Positions 1-8,953 of a DNA stretch of 22,093 nucleotides are shown one piece after another. How positions within the stretch are numbered: position 1 is the stretch's first letter; every line of letters starts with the position of its first letter. The notes under the pieces are model-generated. The model made no database searches and was not told the DNA's origin. It worked only from the letters and a program-made list of their open reading frames with translations. Position numbers and translations under genes: made by a program. The stretch comes from Thamnocephalis sphaerospora (Eukaryota > Zoopagomycota > Zoopagomycetes > Zoopagales > Sigmoideomycetaceae): assembly GCA_003614735.1 (NCBI GenBank), contig KZ992671.1:1-22093 (forward strand). The letters run 5' to 3'.

Positions 1-27
1 CAGCGCTAATCCGCGCGCCGACCATAG

Positions 28-591
28 GCATGCAGCAGGCAGAGCGGCTGGCTGAGGAGCTGTTAATGGAGAAGCAGCTGGTGAACAGACAATTGTGCGC
101 TGTCACGACGTCAGTGCCGACGGCTGACCTACAGCCCTGCATAGCTGGTTGAATATGATCGCCGCCGCAATGATAACCGCGTTGCACTCAACCACATGCG
201 CAGCAACAAAGGTACGCGTTCTGCGCTACTCGTGGGCAGCAGCTTACGCCCTGGTACATAGACAAAAAGATCTGGATGAATTTGGGCGATTTGTTTATTC
301 GTCTTCCCAAGAAGACCGCGTCCCACATGCTGGAGAGCGGTGAGCGGATAGCCGCATGTTGGTGTGGTGCCAGCAGCATATAGCTGACGCGTGCTGGTGG
401 CGATAGAGCAAACGCAGCTGGATACGTCAATTGAGGAAACCAGACGCGATGTGCGCGACAAGGCACAGCAGCTAGATCAGCTGGAAGGCGGGGATGGCAG
501 TCGCTTTGCTGCGTTTGATCTGCGGCCTGTATCGAGTGGCGAACTGCGCGGCGCTACGGGCGGTCGTGCTGGTGATGGCCGTGCGCAGTGA
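28..591 (+). CDS. PDRG1: PDRG1-like prefoldin-family protein (5' end outside window)
   Basis: Exons 28-80, 145-211, 262-339 and 407-591 join in frame to about 126 residues. From memory the product aligns with human PDRG1, a small beta-type prefoldin-like protein of the R2TP/PAQosome co-chaperone: AERLAEELLMEKQ, then LVEYDRRRNDNR, then IWMNLGDLFIRLPKKTASHM, then a C-terminal helix with QTQLDTSIEETRRDV and FDLRPVSSGEL. The pattern is two coiled-coil helices around a short beta hairpin. The first 27 bases look like an intron end (CTAAT branch-like site at 7-11, TAG at 25-27), and human PDRG1 has about 14 more residues before this point, so an upstream exon probably lies outside the window. ATG at 30 is therefore probably an internal Met, though it could serve as a start. 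Introns are 64, 50 and 67 nt. The extreme C-terminus (RGATGGRAGDGRAQ) does not match the family well. CSN6 follows 194 bp downstream on the same strand. Confidence 0.72.
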
Positions 592-785
592 CCGAGATAA
601 ACGCATGTACACCTTGACATGGCCAGTTGTGTGTGTGTGTGTAGGGCTGCGTCATCGATGCAAAGGCCACTGGTAGTGGCTCAACGCTGACGGCCATCTC
701 TTCTGTGCTCCTGTTCTCCACCGCTGCCAGCGTCTCACCTGCCATATCCTCCCTGTACTAGCTTCTCTCCGACTGCACGCACATC

Positions 786-2306
786 ATGGAGGACTCTGCG
801 TCACCGTTTGTCCTGGACCGGCCGAGCAATTCGGGCCTGCAGGTGCTGCTGTAGGTGAACGTGGCGATGAGCACGGCTGGCAACATGCACTGATGAAGCC
901 GACGGCCGGCTGAATGCCGCGTGCCTGCTGCGTAGGCATCCGCTTGCATTGCTCAACATGAGCGACCACTACACACGCACAAGCATACAGTTTCCCAGTG
1001 AAAACCGCTTTGGTGGGTGCTATCCGGAGGCTAGACATTGTTTGTGCTGCTGACGACGGCGTTGACGATGCATACAGTCCTTGGTGCCCTCTATGGCACG
1101 CAGAGTGGCCGCGAGGTTTCCATTCACACCACGTTTGAGTTGCTGTGCGTAGCCAACAAGCGGATCGATGGCGAATACTTTCTCACCAAAACGGAGCAAA
1201 GTAGGCTGCGACTGAGTGAGCGCAGCACAGCCAGTGCACGTGTGGCTGACCTACGCGGCACGCAATGTGCATCTGAATTCTAGTGAAGCAGGTGTTTTCC
1301 GACTATGATGTGCTTGGCTGGTACCTTGTGTCTTCCAACGACCTCAATGAGGTTGACCTGAGTTTGCACGAGCAGGTAAGCAGTGTGCACCATGGAAACT
1401 AGCTCGAGACTGTGTTAGTTGACGGCGTGCGTGGATTAGATGCAGATCTTCAACGAAAACCCACTGTACCTTCGACTGGACCCGCGCGCACTGAGCGTGG
1501 TGACGGGCACGCTGCCGGCGACGATATACGATACGGAAACAGTGCCTTCCGACGGGAAAATGGTCACGCGCTTTGCGACAATACCATACACACTGGAGAC
1601 GGCCGACGCGGAGCGTATTGCGGTGGATCATGCTGCAAAACTGGGCGTACTGGGCGAACATGTTCCGGGCGAGAAGGACTCGGCGCGTAAGTAGACGGCT
1701 GAGCCAGGGCACGCATGAGCGGGTCGAGTGGCTGATGTGTGGCTTTCAGTTTTCACGCAGATCACCAACCAGCGGGGTGCCGTCAAGATGCTGCGCGACC
1801 GCGTGTACCTATTGCGTCAGTACGTGTCTGCAGTCAAGCAGGGCAAACTTCCTCCAAATGCCGAGCTACTGCGCGAGATTGCCGGTGTGCTCCACCGCCT
1901 GCCGGTGATTGAGCAGGATGACGAGTGGTCACAGCACTATAGCCAGGTACTATCGCTTGCAATGCGCTATGCAGCATCTTTGCTTATCCCTATGAATGAC
2001 GGCATGCGCGTAGGAACAAGAAGATGCTACTCTTACGGCACATCTCAGCACGCTTACCAAGGCTATCAGTAATCTCCATGAGGCAAGTATGCATGCTGCG
2101 TGTACATCTAGCCCGAATGCTCACTGCTGCGTGCACATCTGCAGATGGTTGGCAAATTCAACATGGAAAGGACGCAATTGATGGGAAGCGCACACGGTGC
2201 AGGCGGCATGGGACGCAAGGGTCGTGCCATGGGCAAGCGTCCTATGCAGGGCCCCTCTCCGCACCAACCGATGCGCCCGCGCATGCAAGGAGGATACCGC
2301 GGATGA
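786..2306 (+). CDS. CSN6: COP9 signalosome subunit 6 (MPN-minus domain protein)
   Basis: Eight exons (786-850, 936-1012, 1078-1200, 1284-1375, 1440-1686, 1750-1946, 2014-2082, 2145-2306) give 343 residues, against 327 in human CSN6. Landmarks match CSN6 in order: LQVLLHPLALLNMSDHYTRT, VLGALYGTQSGREV, TTFELL, KQVFSDYDVLGWYLVSSNDL, MQIFNENPLYLRLDP, AERIAVDHAAKL, GAVKMLRDRVYLLRQYV and LTAHLSTLTKAISNLHEMVGK. The JAMM metal-binding motif (HxH with S and D) is absent, as expected for the inactive MPN subunit that pairs with CSN5 to remove Nedd8 from cullins. The C-terminus is a Met/Gly/Arg-rich tail ending in GGYRG. ATG 786 gives a typical short N-terminus. The end of exon 2 is the least certain junction: donor 1013 fits family length better than donor 998, and both keep phase. 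Intron 7 has a GC donor. AATAAA follows 56 nt after the stop. Confidence 0.9.
2083..2144 (+). other. GC-AG intron 7 of CSN6
   Basis: The 62-nt intron between exons ending NLHE and starting MVGK begins with gcaagt and ends with ctgcag. No GT donor near the boundary keeps both the reading frame and the conserved protein sequence. Apart from the C at position 2 the donor is a strong consensus, which is typical of GC-AG introns. Confidence 0.8.
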
Positions 2307-2361
2307 AGACGCGGCGGGCATGCAACTAGCGCCACACTGTCTATTCACGAGGTACGCGCGC

Positions 2362-2367
2362 AATAAA
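2362..2367 (+). other. Probable polyadenylation signal of CSN6
   Basis: AATAAA lies 56 nt after the CSN6 stop codon and only 41 nt before the stop of the convergent NmrA-like gene at 2408. Cleavage 10-30 nt downstream would place the CSN6 transcript end within or next to the other gene's 3' UTR. Confidence 0.55.
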
Positions 2368-2407
2368 GGCCTGCACGTAGACAATGCGTCTGGCTTTATG
2401 TTCCTTC

Positions 2408-3286
2408 TTAGCGCACCCACTTGGCAGACTTGTGCTTCAGATAATCATCAAAGCTCCAAAATTCAAAGCCAGAATACTGCTGATGGTCCGCTCTCGTCAT
2501 CAATGCGGCACCTTGATCCACCAGCTCGAGAAAGTCGGCGGCCAGAGCACTGAGGTCGGCGTGTTCCTCGCTACCATCAATGTCGCCGTCTGCATCGCAG
2601 TACGTCACGGTAAACTTGTTGCCGGTGATCTTTTCCAGGCGCTCAATGATCTGGTTGATGGTGAAACGCCCGCCCTCGAACTGGAGCGATGCATTTCGAC
2701 TGCGCGGATCCTTGAGGGTCAAGGCCACAAAACGGCCCACATCCTTGGTGTGCGCCATGGACAACAGCGCGTTTCCACTGCCGATGACAGTGGCTCGGCG
2801 GCGTGGAACGTCCACGCCAAAGTATTTGTCCACTAGATATTCGTAAAAGTGGCCACAGTAGTAGTATGTGTGTTCCATGCCGGATGCCTCAATGGCGCGC
2901 TTGACCGTGCGGTTGTCTTCGGTCATTGGCGAGTCCACCTTGTCCGTGTCCAGCCAGTACTCGGAGGGAACAAACCGCTTCACGCCTGCTTCAGCAGCCG
3001 CGCGAACCAGCGCAAGCTGCGGCTCCAGCAGATAGTCATAGTCGATAGCGCTGACGACAATGTCGATGCCACGCAGCACATTAGCCAGCTCATCGTGTTT
3101 CTTGTAGTCTGCGTTTACTATGCGGGTGTCGAACGTTTGGATTTTTTTTATCCGTGTCGCGGTGGAGTTGGGGCGCGAAAGCACAGCGACGTCATAGTCG
3201 GGGTCGGCCGCCAAAGCGCGAACAATTTCGGAGCCGACGTCGCCGGTGCCGCCGGCCACCATAACACGGATAGTCTGTAGGAACAT
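2408..3286 (-). CDS. NmrA-like / isoflavone-reductase-like NAD(P)-binding oxidoreductase
   Basis: A single open frame of 292 codons from the ATG at 3286. The N-terminus RVMVAGGTGDVGSEIV is a Rossmann beta-alpha-beta with GxxGxxG (Gly12, Gly15, Gly18), as in NmrA-like and PCBER/isoflavone-reductase-like proteins. It is followed by GIDIVVSAIDYDYLLEPQ, the conserved KRFVPSEYW segment, TVKRAIEASGMEHTYYYCG and GFEFWSFDDYLK near the C-terminus. Such proteins either reduce small molecules with NADPH or bind NAD(P) as redox sensors that regulate transcription; the sequence does not decide which. The frame stays open for another 58 codons upstream, with Met codons at 3355 and 3349 that would add an Arg-rich, acid-free leader like a mitochondrial presequence. 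I chose 3286 because it sits just before the Rossmann fold. No intron is needed. It lies downstream of the P450 on the same strand and converges with CSN6. Confidence 0.85.
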   Translation of the reverse strand: MFLQTIRVMVAGGTGDVGSEIVRALAADPDYDVAVLSRPNSTATRIKKIQTFDTRIVNADYKKHDELANVLRGIDIVVSAIDYDYLLEPQLALVRAAAEAGVKRFVPSEYWLDTDKVDSPMTEDNRTVKRAIEASGMEHTYYYCGHFYEYLVDKYFGVDVPRRRATVIGSGNALLSMAHTKDVGRFVALTLKDPRSRNASLQFEGGRFTINQIIERLEKITGNKFTVTYCDADGDIDGSEEHADLSALAADFLELVDQGAALMTRADHQQYSGFEFWSFDDYLKHKSAKWVR

Positions 3287-3591
3287 GGTCTTGTAGAGTT
3301 GGACTTGCGGTGAGTAGCGAGAAAGAACACGCAACCAGCGACGCGTCATCGGCATGGTTTGATGAGTAATACAACAGGTAGTGTGTAACATCGGTTGCGT
3401 GGCAGGCACAGATGCCCGTAGCGTCATTGATACTGCCAAAATGCAGGTAACGTTCAGCATGCAGTGAACAGCGAAGCCATATCATACGCGAAAAAGCGGT
3501 CCATGCATAAACATCTGCAAGTACACAATGTATTGCCCCGTTGCGCGCTCAACCCAATGCTACAAATGCTTTCAAGTGGTGGTCAATGCGC
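3287..3591 (-). other. Spacer between P450 3' end and NmrA-like gene
   Basis: These 305 bp hold the 3' UTR of the P450 and the promoter or 5' leader of the NmrA-like gene, both on the minus strand. The part from 3287 to about 3460 is also open in the NmrA-like reading frame. I see no consensus AATAAA for the P450 and no clear TATA box. Confidence 0.6.
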
Positions 3592-5804
3592 TCACTGTAC
3601 GCGCGGAGTAGCTTGCACTAGCAGTTTGCCGCCCTTGGGCTTGTATGTAAACCGGAACATGGGCGTCATGTCGGACTTGGCATCCTCTGGCACAGTGAAA
3701 TGATAACGACGCACTAGGGTGGCTAGCGTCATTTTCATCTCAACCCAGGCAAGGCTAAAGTGCAACGCGGTTAGAATCAATGGTGGCGGATGCGGCATGC
3801 AAAGACGCCACCTACTTTCGTCCAATGCATGCACGAGTGCCCAGCGAGAAGGGCATGTAGGCACGCTTCATTTCTGCCACTTGTGCCGCTGGTCCGAGCC
3901 AGCGCTCCGGCTCGAATGCATCCGGGTTGGGGAAGATGTCATCTCGCCGCTGCAGCGCAATTACTGCGGGAATAACCTGGTACTGTTTCACGGCAAGTTT
4001 TTAGCACTCGTCACAGGCCAGCGCACATCTGGCAGCTTCACTTACGCCCTCGGGAACGTGGTATTGGCCAACCGTCATGCCGCCTTCTGGGATGGCTCGC
4101 TGGTTACCCGCAGCAGCGACTGGACAAAGTCGCATAGACTCGGTGAGCACGGCCTCGAGATAAAGCAGATCCTTTACACTGTCGTAGGTAACGTCGGTCG
4201 TGAGGTCGGGAATGGCCTGCTCCAATTCGTCAAACAGCTTTTCAATGCACTCTGGGCGCGAGAGCAGATAGTGCATTGTCCTACACGTGAACCCACGCGT
4301 GTTAGCATTTGCAGCATCGTCAAGCACACGTCGCAGACAACGCACCATGTCAGCGTCAGTGCCGTCGTCTCGGTACCGGCAACACTGTTGATCAAAGCAC
4401 GGTGGCAGCGCACAAGGTGTGGTTAGCTTGGATAGCCAAGTGTAGCTTTGCTAGGCACGTACAATTGTACAATCGACTCGGCAATGAGCTGGTCTTCGGA
4501 CAAGCGCGCGCCCGTCTCCGGGTCGGTGGCGTCCATCAGACGCTGCAGCACATCCGCCCTGCTAGTCGAGCTGGTCTTGCGGCTTATGATGGCACTGCGT
4601 GCAAACTGACAGGGCCCAGACGCACACGTTAGTTTGCGTCATCTTGCGTGGGCAGTCGCAGCATGACCAGCTTACATCGACCACGCTTTGCTGCGACTTG
4701 AAGAATCCTGGTAAAAGCCAGGGCTGGCACAGGCGACCAATGACGAAGCGCTAGAGTTGGAGGTACAGCGTTAGCCAGTGTGCACCGGGCCAAGCGGCAG
4801 TGTTACCGCATGCACGCACAATAACGCAAAGCACGGTAACGTCCTCGATCCAGTGGATGATGGGGTGTTCTTGTTGGTCCAAGATGCCAAACGATTGGCC
4901 CATGGAAATTTCGCCGGTAAGATCCTACGGATGTAGTCGGCGCATTAGCGGTGTGCCGAATTGGCCGGTATGACAGCGACTCACAAAGGCCATATAGTGC
5001 AGGTACGCCATCAAATCAAACGTCTCGTTGGCTTTTGCGTGCTCGGAGATGCGACGGGCCAGTCGGCGCACGCCCACGTCGGCGACGATGGACTCCATGC
5101 TGGCGATGGATGAAAGCGAAAATGCCGGTGCAATAAGCCGTTTCTGCAGCAAAGCAGGGTTACAAAGCGTGAGTACATGTGCTGCAGACGACAGCGTGCT
5201 TGTTACGTACCAGCATACGGTGAAAGTCCGGATCCCTAAGCATGCACGGCTGGTGCATTAGTCTGACGTCGTCGTGCAGTGCCGCGTCGCTGCAACCTAC
5301 CGCGTGGAGAAAATGCTGTCGGTGTGCACCTGAAACGAGTCGTAATTGGCCGACTTGAGGTACTTGGTATTGGTCCCCAGCGTCCGAATGGCATCTATAT
5401 CGATGACTGACACGTCCTTTTCGTCTGCAGGCATGTGAGCATGGGCAGCTGGCTGCTCCTCCAGGGCACAACTACCACTTACTCAGACGGACAATTGGGC
5501 CATATTTACGATGCAGGTCCGCAATGTAAAAGCCCATGTCGCCGCGGAGTACGCTGAGGTTGATGAGAAACTCGGACAGAATAACCGGCCGAATGCCTGG
5601 CAGCTTGGAGAGCGGCGAAAGAAACTCTTGTGTAATAATCTAATGCACGAGAGCACGCGTGAGTTGGCAGCAGCAGCAGCAACAACACTACGTCAGTGAA
5701 GTGCACATTGTAGGTGCAGCATGGCACCCACATACCTTGTATGCCAGCCAGGCCAGAAAAACGGTCAGCCAGAAGCTGCCGTCGAATATCATGTCGGTCA
5801 GCAT
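3592..5804 (-). CDS. Microsomal cytochrome P450 monooxygenase
   Basis: Twelve exons on the minus strand: 5804-5736, 5639-5483, 5424-5301, 5235-5211, 5143-4985, 4924-4841, 4750-4676, 4605-4463, 4384-4346, 4280-4046, 3982-3816, 3754-3592. All junctions keep frame and give 479 residues. The N-terminus has a hydrophobic signal anchor (WLTVFLAWLAYK), then SKLPGIRP and RKYGPIVRL. P450 signatures in order: C-helix region FHRMLKRLIAPAFS, EISMGQSFGILDQQEHP, I-helix AGTETT (residues 281-286), K-helix E339-S-M-R342, FEPERW, and the heme loop FSLGTRACIGR with Cys422 as the expected iron ligand. The protein appears complete, so an active ER-bound monooxygenase is expected; it would need a P450 reductase encoded elsewhere. 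Exon 4 is only 25 nt. The donor of intron 6 (gttacc) is weak. I cannot assign a CYP family or substrate. It is divergent from the amine oxidases. Confidence 0.93.
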
Positions 5805-7206
5805 CGTTTTGGTAGACCCTGTGGCAGCGATGGGAGTGGGGCCAGAAATCTGCAATGCGTTTGCACGCCGACGCCTTGCAAAAGTGCTGATAGGATGCTG
5901 GCACGGCAACAGGCACACAATTTAGCCTACAGTAAGAACCGACAAGGACTGGCGCAGCAGTGCGAAAAGCAGTGTGGTACACAGCTAAGCAAGAGCGACG
6001 GAGGTAAGTTGTGCCACAGCGCAAGCAAAAAGGGCCGTCTTTTATAGCTGACGATGCAGCTAGACTGCGCATGCGCACTACATTTGAGTGCGCTCGAGAG
6101 GGTGCTAGCATGCCACTTGAACTGGACCTGCAGCATTGTTCTCGAGACACCACCAAGTGCACGAGCGCGACTATCCTTACGCCCGTGAATACTGGCGTGC
6201 CCATCGATGGCACGCGTAAACCAGTAACGTGGTTGCAGTGGTTCCAAGTGTTTCAGTTTGGACACACGTGCATTGATATTCGGAAATGGTGACTTGGAAA
6301 TACTGGGATGAGCCCTTGGGTTAGAATTGCACAACGCTCTAGACTGTCAGTGATGGCCTCGACGCCTCTCGAACTGCACAAGGTATCGTGACACGGGTCA
6401 TCGCGTGGGCTGCAAGCGGCTATACGGTAAGCGTAGCGCTGACGGTAAAAGCCGTTGGCGAAATGCAGTTTCGTGGTATGGACACGGTGCAATTCGATGC
6501 GCACGCGATAATGCTATAGCTTCTGACTCCTTTGGCCATGCAAGCGCATGCATACTGCATTTGGCAGCTTTGCTGGCTATGCGTTGCGACATCAGCGGTT
6601 TGAATGCGGCTGAGAACAATGAAATACCATTGCAGCCGCATGCGTGGTGCGTTCTGCATAGGATGATATCAACGCGCCGTCTGGTGCAAACACTCTACTC
6701 CACCTGCCAGCATGTTAGAGCAGTAGGCAGTGCTGTCGCCATCCCCTTTGAAGTCATTGGTTGTAGGATGGTTACACCGATAGGTGCAGCTGGCCCGCTG
6801 GCCTCGGTGCCGCGCAAAAGGCACCCTACTCGCCACTGGATTCGTTCAGCAGACTTGTAAAATATGAGCCGCACCAACGCCTGCTGCATGCAGGGCATGG
6901 CCAAGCTGCCATGGGTAAAAGCAGTATTACTAGGAAACTGTCATTCTTGCGCCACCGCAAGGTTTAGGTGATGAGCGACCGCAAAGCGTGCCAATCTAAC
7001 GGTGACAGAAGGCGTACTCTACGTAAGCAGACGCGTCATCATCTATCCAGTGTTGCGCGGCCATCTACAATGGCAAGCACACGTAATCGAGCATAGCAGC
7101 GAGCTGGAGCCACCCAAACAGCGGCAGCACACTGCTTAAATGGTTGCGGCAGATGCAGCAGAAAGGACATGCATCCTTAGCCCCCCGCTTCGTTTTCAAG
7201 CCCAAC
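5805..7206. other. 1.4 kb spacer between P450 and first amine oxidase
   Basis: This is the shared upstream region of two divergent genes. Open frames here reach about 150 codons but none resembles a known protein, and I could not chain them with splice sites into one. The spacer holds five copies of the palindrome GCATGC (near 6069, 6107, 6545, 6636 and 6886), and a CTAAAT element at 5920-5925 (minus) about 120 bp upstream of the P450 ATG. No tRNA A/B boxes were noticed. It probably holds both promoters; a small unrecognised or noncoding gene cannot be excluded. Confidence 0.5.
7137..7175 (+). promoter_or_regulatory. Putative core promoter of first amine oxidase
   Basis: A TATA-like TTAAAT (7136-7141) lies about 31 bp upstream of CATGCATC (7168-7175), which is 39 bp before the ATG at 7207. 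The spacing suits a TATA box and an initiator. The same arrangement precedes the second amine oxidase. Confidence 0.4.
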
Positions 7207-8729
7207 ATGTCCCAACAGCCGCGCGTCATAGTGATTGGATCTGGTCTGGCAGGTCTGGCAGCAGGTTGGTAGCCACATAGACGTAGAATGGCATCATGCG
7301 CTCACGCATGCAGTATGCAGCAAGAGAACTGCGCGATAATGGCGTTGTGCCAATCTTGTTGGAGGCACGCGACCGTGTAGGTGGCCGTGTCCACAGCATT
7401 TCGTTTGGCGAAGGTTCCGTCATCAACATTGGTGCTAGTCTCCTCATGCATGGTACCGGCAGCCCCATGTCGGATTTGGCTCAGCAGGCCGACGTACAGC
7501 TGGCCAGGTTGGCAGACATGCCATTTGTGCCTGGTCCGGGTGAAGCGCCGATGACGGTGGAGGACTCTGATGCACTGAGCACTTTGCTCGAGGAAGGCTT
7601 TGCAGCCATTTTTGATCACGAGGAAAGCGGTCAAGCGCTGGGTCCACCGCTGCTGCGCTGGCTGGACAAGACAGCTGCAGAAAGAGGCTTGGACAGCGAG
7701 CTGTTGCACTGCATCGCCGACTACATTACCATGTACAATGGCGACGAACTAAGCAAGCTGGCACGGCGACAAGGCTTTGACGAGCCAGACACTGGCAATG
7801 AAGCGGGCGAAGCTCCAATTGGCGGCTTTGTCAAAATCCTAAGCAAACTTGCGGGCGTCGAGACGCTGCAGTCTGTACGTCTGGGACACGTTGTTACGCA
7901 CATCGACTACTCTGGTACGTGCTTGAGCGCAGCACATGTGCAAAGATGGCAGCAGCAGCAGCTAACTGGCATTTTTTGTTCTGCAGCGCCAGTCGTGCGT
8001 GTGCGCACTCGAGAGCATGGCGAGTTTCTGGCAGACGCGGCCCTTATCACTGTTCCGCTGGGCGTGCTCAAGGCCAGCACGATTTCCTTCCACCCGCCGC
8101 TATCTCCAGCCCGCCAACTGGCCATCCAACAGCTGGGCTATGGCCGGCTTACCATGGTGGCGCTCGAGTTTGCGAATGCAAAAGAGCCCTTCTGGCCAGC
8201 ATCTGGCACATTTTGCCTGCTGCGCAAGCCATCTCTGGCCAAAACGCAGCCAGAAATAGCGCATGATCTTATCAATCGTGATTCTTTGTTCTTTATCAAT
8301 TATCAGCAGGTCACCGGTAAGCCGGTGCTTGTCGCGTGCGTGCAATGCACCGAGGGTGAATCGCTGGAAGAGAAGACGGAGGAAGAAGTCGCCAACATCT
8401 TTGGGCGACACCTGGCTCGCTACTTCCCGAATGCGCCAGGCACGCAGCCAACACGGTGCACGGTGGGCCGCTGGTCGCAGGATCCGTTTTCTCGCGGCAG
8501 CTACTCCTTCCTCGGTGCCGACACAAACGAGAAGAACTTTGCGGTGCTGGCGGCACCCTGCGCTGCGATCAACGGCGCCGAACACGTATCTTCCCCAATT
8601 GCAGTGCACCCGGCCACGCTGTTCTGGGCGGGCGAGCACACCATTCGCGATATGCACGGATCTCTGGATGGCGCGGTGCTCTCGGGACAACGCGCCGCCA
8701 CCGAGGTGCTTACGCGCTTCAGGGTGTAA
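7207..8729 (+). CDS. Flavin amine oxidase, polyamine oxidase/LSD1-like (copy 1)
   Basis: Exons 7207-7264, 7321-7914 and 7987-8729 give 464 residues. The N-terminus is an FAD-binding Rossmann fold: VIVIGSGLAGLAAA, then EARDRVGGRVHS. Further family landmarks are ITVPLGVLK (Lys246 corresponds to the active-site lysine of LSD1 and polyamine oxidases), DPFSRGSYSF, and the C-terminal FAD motif LFWAGEHT. Such enzymes oxidise amines with FAD and oxygen, releasing aldehyde and hydrogen peroxide; polyamines are the commonest substrates. The length is that of a bare amine-oxidase domain: there is no SWIRM domain and no Tower insertion, so a histone-demethylase role is unlikely. No signal peptide or C-terminal peroxisomal SKL is seen. 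Intron 1 sits at exactly the position of the only intron in copy 2. Intron 2 (72 nt) is a multiple of three without an in-frame stop; its removal restores alignment with copy 2 without gaps. The genes are tandem duplicates. Confidence 0.92.
7915..7986 (+). other. Frame-neutral 72-nt intron 2 of amine oxidase copy 1
   Basis: It begins gtacgt, contains a CAG-triplet run followed by a CTAAC branch-like site, and ends ttctgcag. It is 24 codons long with no in-frame stop, so an unspliced message would still be translated through, with 24 extra residues. The aligned region of copy 2 is continuous and matches the spliced form in length: 15 residues from DY to HG(E/S)F in both. Confidence 0.75.
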
Positions 8730-8755
8730 CGTGCATTACGTGTATCAAGTAGCGC

Positions 8756-8761
8756 AATAAA
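8756..8761 (+). other. Probable polyadenylation signal of amine oxidase copy 1
   Basis: AATAAA begins 27 nt after the stop codon and about 190 nt before the start of copy 2, so the two copies are probably separate transcripts. Confidence 0.55.
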
Positions 8762-8874
8762 CCCAAGTCCTAACCAATGGCCCTGCCACCAGCGCCACAG
8801 CTTGCCTGTGGCATGGGATACGCAAGCATCTTGGATGGCGCAAAGGGTCCACGTCAGCGGAGCGCGTATCTGTC

Positions 8875-8918
8875 TAAATAGCAGCCGTCTGGGGCAGCCA
8901 TCCATAGATCCATGCATC
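8875..8918 (+). promoter_or_regulatory. Putative core promoter of second amine oxidase
   Basis: CTAAATAG (8874-8881) lies about 36 bp upstream of CATGCATC (8911-8918), which is 43 bp before the ATG at 8954. This repeats the layout of copy 1, with the same 8-base CATGCATC, although the surrounding sequence has diverged. Confidence 0.4.
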
Positions 8919-8953
8919 GCACTCTCGTCAAAAAACCGTCGCCATCAGTCAGT

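Noticed and set aside
628-643. GT-rich run, considered as a telomere-like or CRISPR-like repeat
   Set aside because: A short simple dinucleotide run with no spacer structure; ordinary microsatellite sequence between PDRG1-like and CSN6.
3719-4426. 235-codon plus-strand frame
   Set aside because: It is antisense to four P450 exons that carry the heme loop, ExxR and I-helix signatures.
6405-6860. 151-codon plus-strand frame with a stretch (VIGCRMVTPIGAAGPL) faintly like the HMG-CoA reductase NVIGY...VGVAGPL motif
   Set aside because: The motif is out of register by one residue, nothing before or after it resembles HMG-CoA reductase, and no supporting exons flank it. Chance resemblance is more likely.
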